Assembly: GCA_023512835.1 (NCBI GenBank)
Contig: CM042084.1
Coordinates: 14,037,842 to 14,101,841, forward strand
Reading direction: 5' to 3'
DNA length: 64,000 nt
Origin: Taxillus chinensis
Taxonomy: Eukaryota; Streptophyta; Magnoliopsida; Santalales; Loranthaceae
The notes below the pieces were generated by a model. That model had not been told where the DNA came from. It saw only the letters and a list, made by a program, of their open reading frames with translations, and made no database searches. The position numbers and the translations under genes are program-made. The stretch's first letter is position 1. Each line of letters starts with the position of its first letter. Positions 49,725-61,774 of this stretch are shown here, piece by piece.

Positions 49725-51720
49725 GTAGTTCATTGAACGGGCTGATTTGGATAGACAGGTTGTACAACTGTGTGTACATGTCTCAAATTACAAGGCCATG
49801 CATCTGTTAGCTTAGGTCACTTAGATGGACTTGTCTTCGTGCACATTGTCATAAATATCACGTGATTAGACACGAGCGGGAGTTTAGTAGTACTTAAAAA
49901 AGATGTTATTTGTAACCTGCGTAAATCTAAATTCTCTAAAACATATAATTATCATTTAGCTTGGCAGTGTTTTATATTTTGTTTCTTTTTGTTTTTTTGG
50001 TAAAAATTAAAAAAAAAAAAAAGACAAGAGACAAAACAAAACAGTAACAACTACAACAAAGGTTACATTACTATTAAGCCGTCTTTTGGTAATAATAATG
50101 TTTATGATCTTTTTGGTAAAATAGTGTATTATGAGTTTTGATTTATGTATTTTATTTTTAAAATTTTATTAGGATTTGAATTGAATTATAATTTAAAAAT
50201 AATTTTTGATTGAAAAGGATGTATATATTTTTAAATTAAATATATATTTTTTAAATATTATTTGATGGATTCAATTAATAAAATAGAAAAAAATTAAAAG
50301 TAAAAAAACCTCCTGATAAAATTCAATTTAGATATAATTTTTTAAAAAAACAATTATGAGATCTACCATTTTTAAAAACTATTTTAAATTTATATTATTA
50401 TTAAATTAGAATTACTCTATACTAGATCCACCATTTTAAAAATGGTATGCAAAAACTCGCATGCCAAACAATAACTTTCTTTCCCTAAAAAAAGTAGAGC
50501 ACTCAAATCCGAATATCTGATCAAGAAGCTTACCCGAATGACTTCATTCATTTGGCAATCAAATGGTGATGTATTATAATTCTACCCACAGATGAATGAT
50601 ACGCAAAAAATATTAAAATCTCATCTATGATTTACATATCAACACGTTGGCATCTGGATAGTTGGATTCTAGACTCACTCAAATTTGGCTTAAGAAAGAC
50701 ACGTTTTAGCTTAAGAAAATATAAAACTTGCAACATTGCTCAAACCACGGCCTGCTGAAATCTACCACCGTCTTTGTAGCCAAGTATAATGGGATCAAAT
50801 TTTTTATGACTCTTAATCCGTGCAACACTTAATTACCTTGCTAGAAAAGAATAACCTAAGTAAGTCTTATTGATTAGAACACCTATAAACTAGTTTCACC
50901 CTTCCTTTAGGCTTATCAGGAAAATGAGTGTGATTCTTTCTAGGGTCAAGACTTGAAAAAGGAAAAACACGACATCTAGGGTGATTTGCATTTTGCTTAC
51001 TCTACGGTCAATAAACACTGACGTCTTAGCTATCAATGGCCTAGGTCTTTACCTGGGTGACAATGTTTCTTTCCTAGAAGCCTACAACAGTAATTATATT
51101 AAACCCACAATGTCTAATCCACAATATTTCTAATTATATATTAAATTAATATAATATTTTTATTTATATTTATATAGTACTAATTGGTGACATAAATATA
51201 TATACCTAAAACTCAATTAAACTTATTTTTGAAAATTTTAAAAAGTATAGTAACAAACTCCTTTAAATTTACTTATTTTTATTTTTATTACAAAAAATAT
51301 TTTTAAATACAAATAATATATAAAATAATTCATACTATTTCATCAATTCTATGTTATGATATTTTAATATTATTTTATTCGTTCCTATTAAATTATATAA
51401 AATGTATTTTTTAAAATTTTAAAATTTAATATTTTAAAAGTCTTTTTGATAATATACCATAATTTTAATTCAAATTAAAAAAGACACAAACTTAAAACAA
51501 TTCAACAAAGTTTTAATGGTTTAATAATCATCTTCTATGGTTCTCAAATAAAATTTAAAAAAATTCATATGGTTGGAGTGCTGATTGTAATTGTATCGTT
51601 GTCACTTTTGCTACCCACCACCTTATTTTATTTCCAAAATTCAAACCAATGCTTTTAAGAACTCCGACTACCTGGACTTCATTTGACTTTATTATTTATT
51701 TATTTTGGTAAGGGTCATTC
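48404..51720. other. Gene-free spacer
   Basis: AT-rich, with a GC-richer patch at about 49430-49650 just left of the AC microsatellite; no recognised coding sequence. Confidence 0.35.
49656..49717. repeat. (CA)n microsatellite
   Basis: About 62 bp of pure CA dinucleotides followed by a short AT run. Confidence 0.95.
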
Positions 51721-51739
51721 CAACTACACTTTTTTAAAT

Positions 51740-52478
51740 GCCCACTTGCTCCTGAGTTGTCAGGGGACAAACTACGGCTCATGCCCCATTCCTTCTCTAA
51801 GGTCAACACTGCTGGGGGCATGGAAATTGAAATCATAGAAAATTAAAACAAAACATTGGCCATGCTCAAAAGTCAACAGGACCGGGTAATACAAAACTGT
51901 CCTGCAATAAGTCCAAATCGGATCAAGAGCTGAATTGAGTTATCTACTACAGAAAGAATGGCATCCAAGTTTCTGCACAATGCATCTTGGATTTCACATC
52001 AATTTAGAAGGATTATACTCCTTCATTTGCCTCGCCAGACCCAAAATCTAGATGCTTCTCACTTCTCAACTTGGATCTGAACCTATGGTCTTCAACAAGA
52101 GTAATATGGGAAAAGGCAACATGGGCGAACTGTCATGTTCTTTGATAGTGAAGGCGTGCACGCTCACCTCCTTCTGTAAGAGATTACCGCTAACAGGAGT
52201 GCACAATTGGCAAAGCCGCAGAGAGATTGAAGACGGCAAACCATGCAGAAGAATGAAGGCATTAAGCAATGCACACATGCAGGGGGTGTATTCTATAAAC
52301 ACACTGGAAACATAACAGAAGCCAGCTGATAAGTTTAATTTGATTTGAACAAGACGGATGAATCTTCATAGCCCTCATTCTTACTGGCTGAACCTGCAGT
52401 TCTGCGGGTTAATATCTAGCGAAGAGCTTTAAGTGAAACAGATTCACGAGAGTGAGCAAGGGAGCAAGATGCTCAATC
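51740..52478 (-). other. Possible 3' exon of an unrecognised minus-strand gene
   Basis: The segment is GC-richer than its surroundings. On the minus strand an acceptor (AATTACAG at 52479) is followed by a short open stretch, IEHLAPLLTLVNLFHLKLFA and RY, then TAA at 52409. I do not recognise it, and found no convincing chain of upstream exons. It could be the end of a real gene, a non-coding transcript or chance. Confidence 0.2.
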
Positions 52479-53437
52479 CTGTAATTATAAATTTCAAAAT
52501 TTTAAAAAAAATGAAGAGCTTGATACTATATAATGTACTTCTCTTATCACATGGATGAACTCCCTATAACGAAGAAAAAAACAATAATATTGATTTTATA
52601 AAACATGATTAAAGAAAAGATGTAAATTTTTTATTATGCCATGCTCATGCTATAATTTAATGTAATATTGAAACATATGTTAGAGCTCCATTCCAAAGAT
52701 GAGCTTGGTCCTACTTCTAGTCATAAAAGGATCAAAAGAACACGCATCTAAAGGATTTGATCCTGGGGAAAAACCCGGATTCCACCAATTTAGATGCATT
52801 AAAGATTTTATTAGTCAGGGTTCACATGGTAGCAAGCTTTCAACGCCTTCCCATAATCAAGCCAACACAGAAGCAAAACCCTGTAGAATTTCAGTTATCG
52901 ACTTCATAATCCAGAAGTTAAACTGAGAATTACTATGCAAACTGAATAATAAGTATGAGTGTACTTGTGTTCTATTCTATAAACAATAGATAAACAACTA
53001 GTCCTGTTATGAATTAAACCACAAAATGCCCTCTCCAAATCAATCATATGTACTCTTTTTTTCCTGACACTCCTGAGATTTCCTATAATATCCACAACAG
53101 ATATACCCTTCAAATAGGATATCATATGGAACCATGGTAATGTACAAAGAATCATATGGAATGCACCTTTAAGATTAATATGGTACGAATAAACGTTCAG
53201 CATTTTTTATAAAAAGGAAAGGGAATGTCTTTCAGCAGTAGTAACACCAAAAAAAAAAAACAAGAGGAAAAGAAAAGGTAAACAAATCTTGACAACATGG
53301 GAGGCCACAAGATATGAAATAAATATAATAATTCAAAATGTGATGAGATGAAGAGTCTTCATATTATTATTACAAAGAAACTTCGAGATTAAAATATTAT
53401 TATTACAAAGAAACTTTGAGATTAAAATAAGAGAGTA
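52479..53437. other. Spacer
   Basis: Two open frames of 75 and 99 codons on opposite strands show no recognisable domain; not called. Confidence 0.35.
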
Positions 53438-53440
53438 TAA

Positions 53441-54013
53441 GAGCAACTTCAATATACTCTCTATTATTTATAGAGCGTTAAATATGAAAAATTGGCTCCA
53501 ACATGCCCTTCATTTCACTCTACAGTTAAAATTATTCCAGTGACTTCTCACGGATGAAAAATTATTATTTACTATTTACATAATATTATATTATTTTTTT
53601 TTTTTTTTTTTTCTTCTTTCTCAATGTCACAAATATATGCTGCCACAGCCAGCATTCTCCCTCCTCCCACCACCTCCTCACTCCATTGCTGCCGCTGCTA
53701 CCTCCTCCCGCCACTAATATGAGACAATCATTTGTTGCAGATATGAGGAAATCATCTATTACCAGATCTTTATCAACTGCCTCATCTTCATCCACTGCCT
53801 CCTCCCTCCTCTGCTGCCATTGTCTCCTTCGTGTTTCATATGTGGATCGAGTGTTCTATATTTTTAAAATAATTTTTCATATAAAAATATTTTTTTAATA
53901 AAAATAAAAATAATTTGAAGATTACTATTAGAGTGCAAGTTGAAAAATAACTTTTCACGTATAAAAACTCTCCACATGCAGAGATAATTTAAATAATAAT
54001 ACTGAAAATGTTC
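53441..54013. mobile_element. TAA-TSD TIR element with purine/pyrimidine-rich cargo
   Basis: TAA at 53438-53440 and 54014-54016 brackets 573 bp. The left end GAGCAACTTCAATAT and reverse-complemented right end GAACATTTTCAGTAT share most positions, placing it with the GAGCAT family. The core (about 53600-53840) is GC-richer with CTCC/CTGC words and an open minus-strand frame (53586-53795) rich in acidic residues then glycine and serine, unlike the AT-rich cores of the other MITEs. Cargo origin unknown. Confidence 0.65.
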
Positions 54014-54016
54014 TAA

Positions 54017-56211
54017 GGAGCTAAAAGTGCAAAACTAAGCTAAAGTGCCCAATATGTCCATTGAGGCATATCCACAATGCAAGAAGCAAGAAATAATATG
54101 TTTTACATCCTACTGTGCTAGGTTCAGCTTGGCTGGGCATAAATTTGTCTAGTGAAAGGTAAACACTGCATTACAAAAAAACAATGACAAAAAGTAATAA
54201 TAATGCAATCATCTACACCAAGGAACAAACTTTCATTAAGAAAATATATTTAATGGAAAGGATTGAAAGGTCTTCCACTGTTTTTTTTTCTTTTTGGTAA
54301 TCTAATTAGATAGCTCGATATACCAAATGTTCATGACATAGCCCTACAACCATAAATGGTGAGCAATTTAGATTCAAAATTGCAGAGCGTCCAATTTTTC
54401 CCACATTTGTCTTCATTAGTGGAGCTATCCCATTAAGAGAATTACTACCAAAAATTTTTATGGTTGCCTGTAGGATTGTTAATGAGATGAGCTACTCGAT
54501 ATCTGCTTGCAAAAAGTTCAGCTCATTATTTATTAGGCTAGCTTAAGCCTAACCCAAATTTTAAGCTTAATAACTTAATGATCCCAAGTCTATTAATGTT
54601 TAATTTATGAGCTCGGCGAGCTTGAGCCTAAACAACTTAAGTTGTTATTTAAATTACTTTGAAAAAAAATCATTTTTACTTGGGTAAATTATTAGTTTGT
54701 ATATTAATGTATTTGTATTAATATTATAATAAATAAGTTAACGATGAATGTATTAATGTTATAATTTTTAGGAAACTAATTTTAACAAAACAAGCACGAC
54801 ATGTCGAGTACAAACAAACTTAAATTACAAAAGCCAAAAATGAGCTTAAAAAAGTTTTAGCCCAAACAACTTCAAAGCTTTTCCCAAACATTGCTTATTA
54901 TGCACAGTATTATTATGTTAGCAATATTAATTTAATTTCTTTGAAGAATAAACTACAAGATTATTGGACTAATAAATCAAAATCAATCTATTTTGAAATA
55001 AAGGAAATGTGGGATAAAAATTTATTCCAAAGATTCATTGCCATCCAAAACATGGAAAAAGTACTTTGGGATGGCATAATCAAATATCTGCACAAGGTAA
55101 TCAAGAATGAATCATGATGGGTAGGCAATGAAAAAAATGCTGATAAATACAAGCAAACTAAACCAATCTTGTTTGCAACCTCAGATATGTGATTCTGAAC
55201 ATACTTTCATAGATTATCCAAACAGTTACAACTGTTCAAAATCATTTAAGAGAAAGAATCATCTTCCCAGGTAATAATTGAAGATATATATAACATACAA
55301 GGGATGCAAAGAAAAGGGTCTCGCAAAAATATTTAAACTAGTTTGCCTTCCAAAAATATAGATGATAATTCTATCGAAAAAGTCAACATAAAATTAATGG
55401 CCAACAAATAATTTTATTCTCCTACTCTTAAAGATGTGTTTAAAAAAATAGTTACAGAGTTATTTTTTTATTTTTTTTTTGGAAACATTCCCATATGATG
55501 TGGAAAATGTTAATTGGAAAAATGGCAGTGTCATTCTGAAGGGTAATTACAATGGGAATGTTGCATATAAAGTAGCAATATGAAAATAATTTATGGGGGA
55601 GGCATCATGTTGAAACTTATGGGAGATTGAAGCAAATCCTTAAGATTAAAATAAGCTTAAAAAAATATTAAGTCAAGCTACGGAACAAGACATTATAACT
55701 CATGAAGCAATAATAATCTCCTTGAAATTAACTCATAGTCTTAAATTGGTTTGTCAGTGAAAAAAATCAGTTTCGAAGTCAAACAAGTCCTCAAGGATTG
55801 ACTGAAATTAGAAGAGTTTCAAAATAAATTATTTCAAAGCTAACCGATGTCGTTTTGCAACTCTAGAACTTTTGATGTAACTTAGAAAACAAAAGAAAAC
55901 AAATTACTTAATGGAACAAATTACTTAATGAAAAAAGAAGCCAAAAATTATAGCTAATGTAAGTGTGACGAAGAATAGAAATTCTATACCTTTTATAAGT
56001 TACCAAAGTGTCTAGGACATGCATCAATCTTAATAGTGTATGTTAACCAAACTTAAGAAAGAAACTTTGGTACACATTAGTGGGAACGTTTTGGATTAAC
56101 GAAGAAAAGACTTAAAAGACTTAAAGCCTAGTCTTTCTTGTTGATGCAAGCTAGAAGTTCTTGATGACAATAGAAGTTTTTGATAACGCATTAACCTTTC
56201 TTGCTAACACA
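54017..56211. other. AT-rich spacer
   Basis: No gene supported. About 54470-54900 has GAGCTCGGCGAGCTTGAGCC-like words typical of degraded plant TIR repeats. Confidence 0.35.
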
Positions 56212-56520
56212 AACAAGAATTAATGGATGACACATCAACGACCATTAATGACATTAACATGCTTCTCTAGAAATTAATGATGATGCAACAAAAGATTTGG
56301 CAGGCATTCCCTAGAAAATCTAGTGTGTACAAATATGATATTGATCGGAAGAAGGATCAAAGTTTTTTGGATGACGCATTAGCAACCATTGATGACATTG
56401 CAAAAATTCTAGAGGAACTTCCTAGAAATTGATGATGACGCTTCAGAAGACCTAACAAACATCACCTAGAAGGGTGTGTTTGAATATGATGTTGACTAGA
56501 AGAAGGACCAAAATTCAATA
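56212..56520. repeat. Imperfect tandem duplication (about 155-bp unit)
   Basis: Two consecutive segments share GGATGACGCATTAGCAACCA/GGATGACACATCAACGACCA, CTAGAAATTGATGATGA-like and GAAGAAGGACCAAA/GAAGAAGGATCAAA words in the same order. Confidence 0.55.
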
Positions 56521-56622
56521 AAAACTCTAGCAAATTCTGAGGGTGTGTCAAAATGACTAAACCTTCCGAATGAGATGATCAGACTAGAAAATAACATAAA
56601 CACATCAAACAATATGCAAAAA

Positions 56623-56862
56623 CCAAATTCACATCATATATCTATTAAAAATAAATTAGAAGATAATTTCCAGCAAGGATCTATTCGGGTTATCACTTTA
56701 AATTATTCAAATGACTTTTAGAATGGATTAAAAGCCAAATTTACATCATATATCTGTTAAAAATAAATTAGAAGATAATTTTCAGCAAGGATCTATTCGG
56801 GTTATCACTTTAAATTATTCAAATGACTTTTACAATGGATTAAAAGCCAAATTTACTCAAAG
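56623..56862. repeat. Tandem duplication, 112-bp unit x2
   Basis: Copies 56623-56734 and 56735-56846 are nearly identical (few mismatches) and exactly the same length. A partial CCAAATTTACTCAAAG repeat follows. This looks recent. Confidence 0.9.
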
Positions 56863-56908
56863 CCAAATTTACTCATCTATGACCAATGGATTGAAGAATT
56901 GAAGACAA

Positions 56909-57252
56909 TGAACGTTTCAATTTGATCGAAATCAATGTTATAAGTAGATTCAGGGTTTATGACTGTTTGGACGAAGCTTATATAAACTAAACAAATTGAA
57001 GATTACAAACATAATACAATGATCATTAAAGAATATTTGAGACTAAAATATGTAAGCATTAGAGTAAAGTCAAGATTGAGATTTGACTGTGAATGTTTCA
57101 ATTTAATCAAAATTAATGTTACAAGCAATTCAGGATTTATGACTGTTTGGATGAACCTTATATAAACGAAACAAAATACAACGATCATTAAAGAATACTT
57201 GGGAGTGAACGGTGTAAACATTTGAGTAAAGTCAAGATTGAAATTTGACTGT
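56909..57252. repeat. Diverged tandem duplication (about 160-180-bp unit)
   Basis: Copies starting at 56909 and 57091 share TTTATGACTGTTTGGA, ATGATCATTAAAGAATA-like and GAGTAAAGTCAAGATTGA words in order. Confidence 0.8.
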
Positions 57253-59407
57253 GAAGAATAAGATAATTTCTTGACTTCATCACAGAGTTGAGATTTTTTT
57301 CTTCCTTGTTTTAATTGATAATTTCAGTATTTTATTTATATTATTATTGTCAATTGTGTGTTTTTAAGGCCTCTCTATTGAGCCTTAATAAATAATTATT
57401 ACATGTCAGATTCTTATTTGAGTTAGAGTCTGCCTCTCTCCAAAGTACTGAATATTATATAATTAAGTTATTACTTAAAACAGTTAGTTTTCAATTAAAA
57501 TGTAAAAAAGTGATGGTAGAATAGAGTGTGATATTATTAGTTGATGAGAGAAATGTATAATAGAAGGCGTTCACGCTTCTATTGTGATGTTATTGTGACA
57601 GACGTATGTGTTAGCACTTGTGTTGCTTACTTTATTTAATGTGCTTGAAGCTTTGCCAACACAATAAACATGTGCTTCTTAGACGGCTTATTATCAAGTG
57701 CTTAGTCTCTGTGTTTTTCGTATTTATTTTTTAGCAAATTATTTCTCCCATCCAGTACTCCATCACTCGCGGGAACTTCATGTACAGGATTTGCCTTTAC
57801 AAACTGTTATAATATAGCATTCTTCATATTTTCTAAGTTAAACTTTGCACTTCAACCTTGTCTTTCTTATCATAAGACCCTAACCTGTTATAATTATACA
57901 AGTTTTTAAGATTTGCTATTATTAGGCCTGTCATTGTTATGAATGGTATAGTCTAAATACATTACAGTTCTAAGGAATAGAAGAGTTTTATTGTTTACTA
58001 GAGTTTCCACATTGTTGGAGTCTCTTTAGTATTGGACTCGCTACATCCATTTTATTGTAAAATAGAATGGTGGTAACCCTATGCACAAGGACTTAGACAA
58101 TTATTTTTTAAACTCTTTTAACACAAGGGATAGAGTTCAAATCAAAATCTTCCATTTGCAATAACATTAACCTCTGATGTACATATTACATCAAACCTTT
58201 TTTATTATGACTGTAAAGTACCATGTGTGAAAAAGAAAAACATTTATTATCACATGAAAGTAAATTAAGAAAGGATTATTTCAATAGGAAGTTGCATGTT
58301 TTATGTAATGGAGAAAGTACGACAAAAAAATTGCTTCTTTTGTACAACATGTAGGATGTGTCCATAAATATTTGTCGCAGTTCATAGATAATAAGAGTTG
58401 AATGAAGTGAGTAAATCAATCTCGATCACTTGTTTCACCAAGGTAGAGGCTTTCTGAATTCTCAAGCATAGAAGTGTATAGAAGTGTATGTTTGAAACCA
58501 TTGCAAGCACAAAACATGGAATAAAAAATTTCAGGCACAAAGGCAACAAAAATAAAACCATTACAGGCACAAAACGTAGAATTCATATGCCAGGAGGAGA
58601 GGAAGCACAAAGAGCAGTGAAGATGAGGTACTTTTTGAAGAGAAAGAAAAAAAGAGTCGTTGTTAAGATTAAAAGAAGGGCTTATGATGTGGAACAAACA
58701 GAGCTTAACTAGCAACATTGAAAAATTGTCCATGAAATTGCAGGGCAGCATAATGCTATGCTCCTAAAGTGAGATTTGTGTGCCCAATAATTAATTAGGC
58801 CCTCAAAATGTTATATTCTTAGCATTTTGTACATATGAAGAGTCAATTTTCAGAATGCTAAATGCATAGTGGTTTTGAATGTTTGATTAAAGTATCATTT
58901 TAGCTTTGAGTACGATTTTTCAATTTTACCTTCTCAAACAATCAATGGGAAACTTTATATATGATTACAGCACTCATTCCAGACGCTCGTAAAATGCCAC
59001 TAACCGTCAATTGGGACATTAAACCAAACAATGAATTGTATTCCATGGCCTGATCCAACATGAAACACGAAGGAGGGAAGTCAGACCCATGGAAGGATTC
59101 ACATATGAAGAAGTCGAACTTTTGCCCATGCATTCATTTTGAGAAAAAATAACCATCGGGGGATGATGTCTCCTGGGAAATTACATGAATCAAAACTATA
59201 GTAAATGTGAATACACGCACACACATATATCATTAGATTCAAATATGGTGTAGCAGGAACTGGAAGTCCAAAGCAGAAAAGGCGAGTAAACATTGTTTAG
59301 CACATCACATCTTACGTTCCACAGAAGAAACCAAACAACAAATTCAACTGTAATGTCCTCGTAGCAAAAATAACTAAACCCAGATAGGACTAAATTAAGC
59401 ATAAAAA

Positions 59408-59410
<3 letters not shown>
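57253..59410. other. Spacer
   Basis: No gene supported. About 58495-58590 has two related CCATTGCAAGCACAAAACAT / CCATTACAGGCACAAAACGT segments. Confidence 0.35.

Positions 59411-59447
<37 letters not shown>
59411..59447. repeat. (AG)n microsatellite
   Basis: About 37 bp of pure AG dinucleotides. Confidence 0.95.
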
Positions 59448-59448
<1 letters not shown>

Positions 59449-59467
59449 AAGAGGGGGATGCTTATAC

Positions 59468-59760
59468 CTTGGAAGATAAAAAGTCATTATATGGATTCAT
59501 GGGTCTCTCTGCGTGCAAAATAGATTTTTCATCTCGGAAGCCTCATGCTTACCATCAAATCATTCAAAACTGAAACGCTTCCACGGTGAACACCCAAGTA
59601 AAGTCCATCAATTAGTTTTCGCCGCCGCCGCCCCTGACGTCTTAATCAGGGACTTTCATGGCTAGCATGTCCTTCTTCTTCAGTTTAGTCCATCAACCAG
59701 CATTCTATATCTCATGGATTGAACTTTGCCGTGGCTGGAATTGGGGCAATTTGAACCGGA
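59468..59760 (-). other. Possible 5' exon of an unrecognised minus-strand transcript
   Basis: GC-richer block with a GCC-repeat (about 59621-59633). On the minus strand it ends in a good donor (CCAAG|GTATAAG at 59467), preceded by a short open start MNPYNDFLSSK (59468-59500). No following exon could be joined in frame, so this may be a non-coding first exon or chance. Confidence 0.2.
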
Positions 59761-61774
59761 ACCGATTTCTTAACATGCGCCGTACAGTACTGATATTTTA
59801 AAGTGCATTATTACATAACTATGTCAGCCAACATAATTTCAGATTTATACCTAAATAAAAGTCATTGAAGCCTCGTTGTGTTCTCATTTATATATAATAC
59901 GGTTTTTTTAGAATTTTTAACAAATTTTTGATAGTCATACTGTCAGCATATTGAGCAAATTTTATGTACGTTCTCCTTGTTTTCATTAATATTGTGTTTA
60001 GTTGGGATAAGGGAAAAGAGAAAATGTTATGTCTACTTAGGATAAGGAAAAAAAAGAGAATATGTTATGTTATGTTTTTGATAATATCTTTTGTTGTTTA
60101 TTATTTGTCCAACCTTAAAAGAGAATATGTTCGCAAATTTCCCATGCATTTATTGTTTTTAAGCTTGTATCCCTTTTAACAAGTTATAATGAGTAGTTAA
60201 AATTAATTTTAGCTTGTGCTAGTATCATTATAGCTAATAGTACTTCTATTAGTTATATTTTTGGTGTACCTTTATTTTTTCCAAATTACCCATATCCTTT
60301 GAGATTCCTAATTCCTAAACGTTTCTCGTTGGTTGGGGCGAAACAGGCGTTGGGGGGGGCGAGGGGCAGGGGGGGGGGGGGGGGGAGGGGGTGGAAATTT
60401 CATCTTATTTGCTAACATGATAGGATTAGCTAAAATAAAAGTAAAAGTTATATTTAACTTTTAGTTTTGCTTTTGTTTAATGGTTTACCTAAATCATTGG
60501 AGAGCAATTTCAAACATATTTTGCTATAGCTTTTGCTATAACTAATGGGTTGGAGATGCTCTTACCAAGGCACAAAAGACTAATTAAGTGTGCTCAAAAA
60601 TATAATATGCATACGAGACCGTTGGTATAACTCAGGCTAAAAACATTACCGTGACACATGTTTTGTTGTTGTGTATGAATCAGGATACTCTACATTTACT
60701 GTTTGGTGCAGTGCATTAAAACTGCATAGTTTTAATATTTTTTATATCAAAATTATGCTATTTTGGTATGATTTTTTTTAAAAAAAACATTAAAACGACA
60801 CATTTTTAATGCATTGCACACCGTGCAGTAATTATAGAGGATCTAAACTCGTTGTGTAGGGGCATCAAAATAGTAATTATAGAATGCATAGTCCTTCGAC
60901 GTGCCACCATGTGATATGCTTGACTTGTTGCAATACGTATTAAATTGCAGTTGCATTTTCCTCATACGAACGTTGGTTGGTTAGTGTAGCATGGAAATAA
61001 GGCATTGGGCTTTTCCAGGTAGGCCTGTAATTAAAAGGGACACGCCTCTGGAGCCTCGGTAGTGTTGGTGGACACGCGACTCGATCCCATGTGAATTCTG
61101 ACGGGGCCTAATACTCGGTGCCCCAATAAGGCATTGAGCTTTTCACTCTTACAATTAGGCTTTTGAGCATTCCCCAGAGTATGAGTGCTCTTTGCACCTA
61201 TCGGTATTCAGTTACGCAAGTTTCACCTTCATAAGCATGTGGCCTTGGCCGTAAGTGCTAGGTAAAAAGAATTAGCTCTTAACGCCTATAATTTGTCCCT
61301 TGCCGTACTTATGCTTCTGCCCGAGAAACTAATGAAATATGCAAATGGTACACTTTTATGGTAAAGGCGCAGGACTAAATTGTAGAGCATTATGGTCTAA
61401 TTGAACAACAGCAGGAACGTGAACCCCAGCATAAAACAAGCCAACCCCATGTATGTGATTTCAAAAGCAACTTGCGCGAACAGACAAACAAATCAGTAAC
61501 AGTTTGTCCATATATATCCTCAAACATAAACAACAAACAACAAACAACAGACAACAAATCCTTCTTTACTCATCAGGAAAATAATATATAACAAATACCA
61601 CATCCAACACTTAATTTCATCAAACCGCCGCTGACGACCTCAAGAAAACACCACACTTTTCCTCGAATATATATATAATATTACCAATCTCCTGCATTTT
61701 CTTTATTTATTAACATCGTTATTACTATTATTTTTAGATAAATCAACGGCTTCGTATTTTATTAATTTGCTCCG
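59761..61774. other. Spacer downstream of the NLR gene
   Basis: Contains the G-run at 60352-60393, a right-end-like GGTTGGAGATGCTCTTA of the GAGCAT MITE family near 60548-60564 without a partner, and a GC-richer segment at 60990-61270 in which AATAAGGCATTGRGCTTTTC occurs twice (about 60998 and 61126). Confidence 0.4.
60352..60393 (+). repeat. G-run with quadruplex potential
   Basis: About 42 bp with at least four long G tracts separated by single C, A or CA interruptions. Confidence 0.9.
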
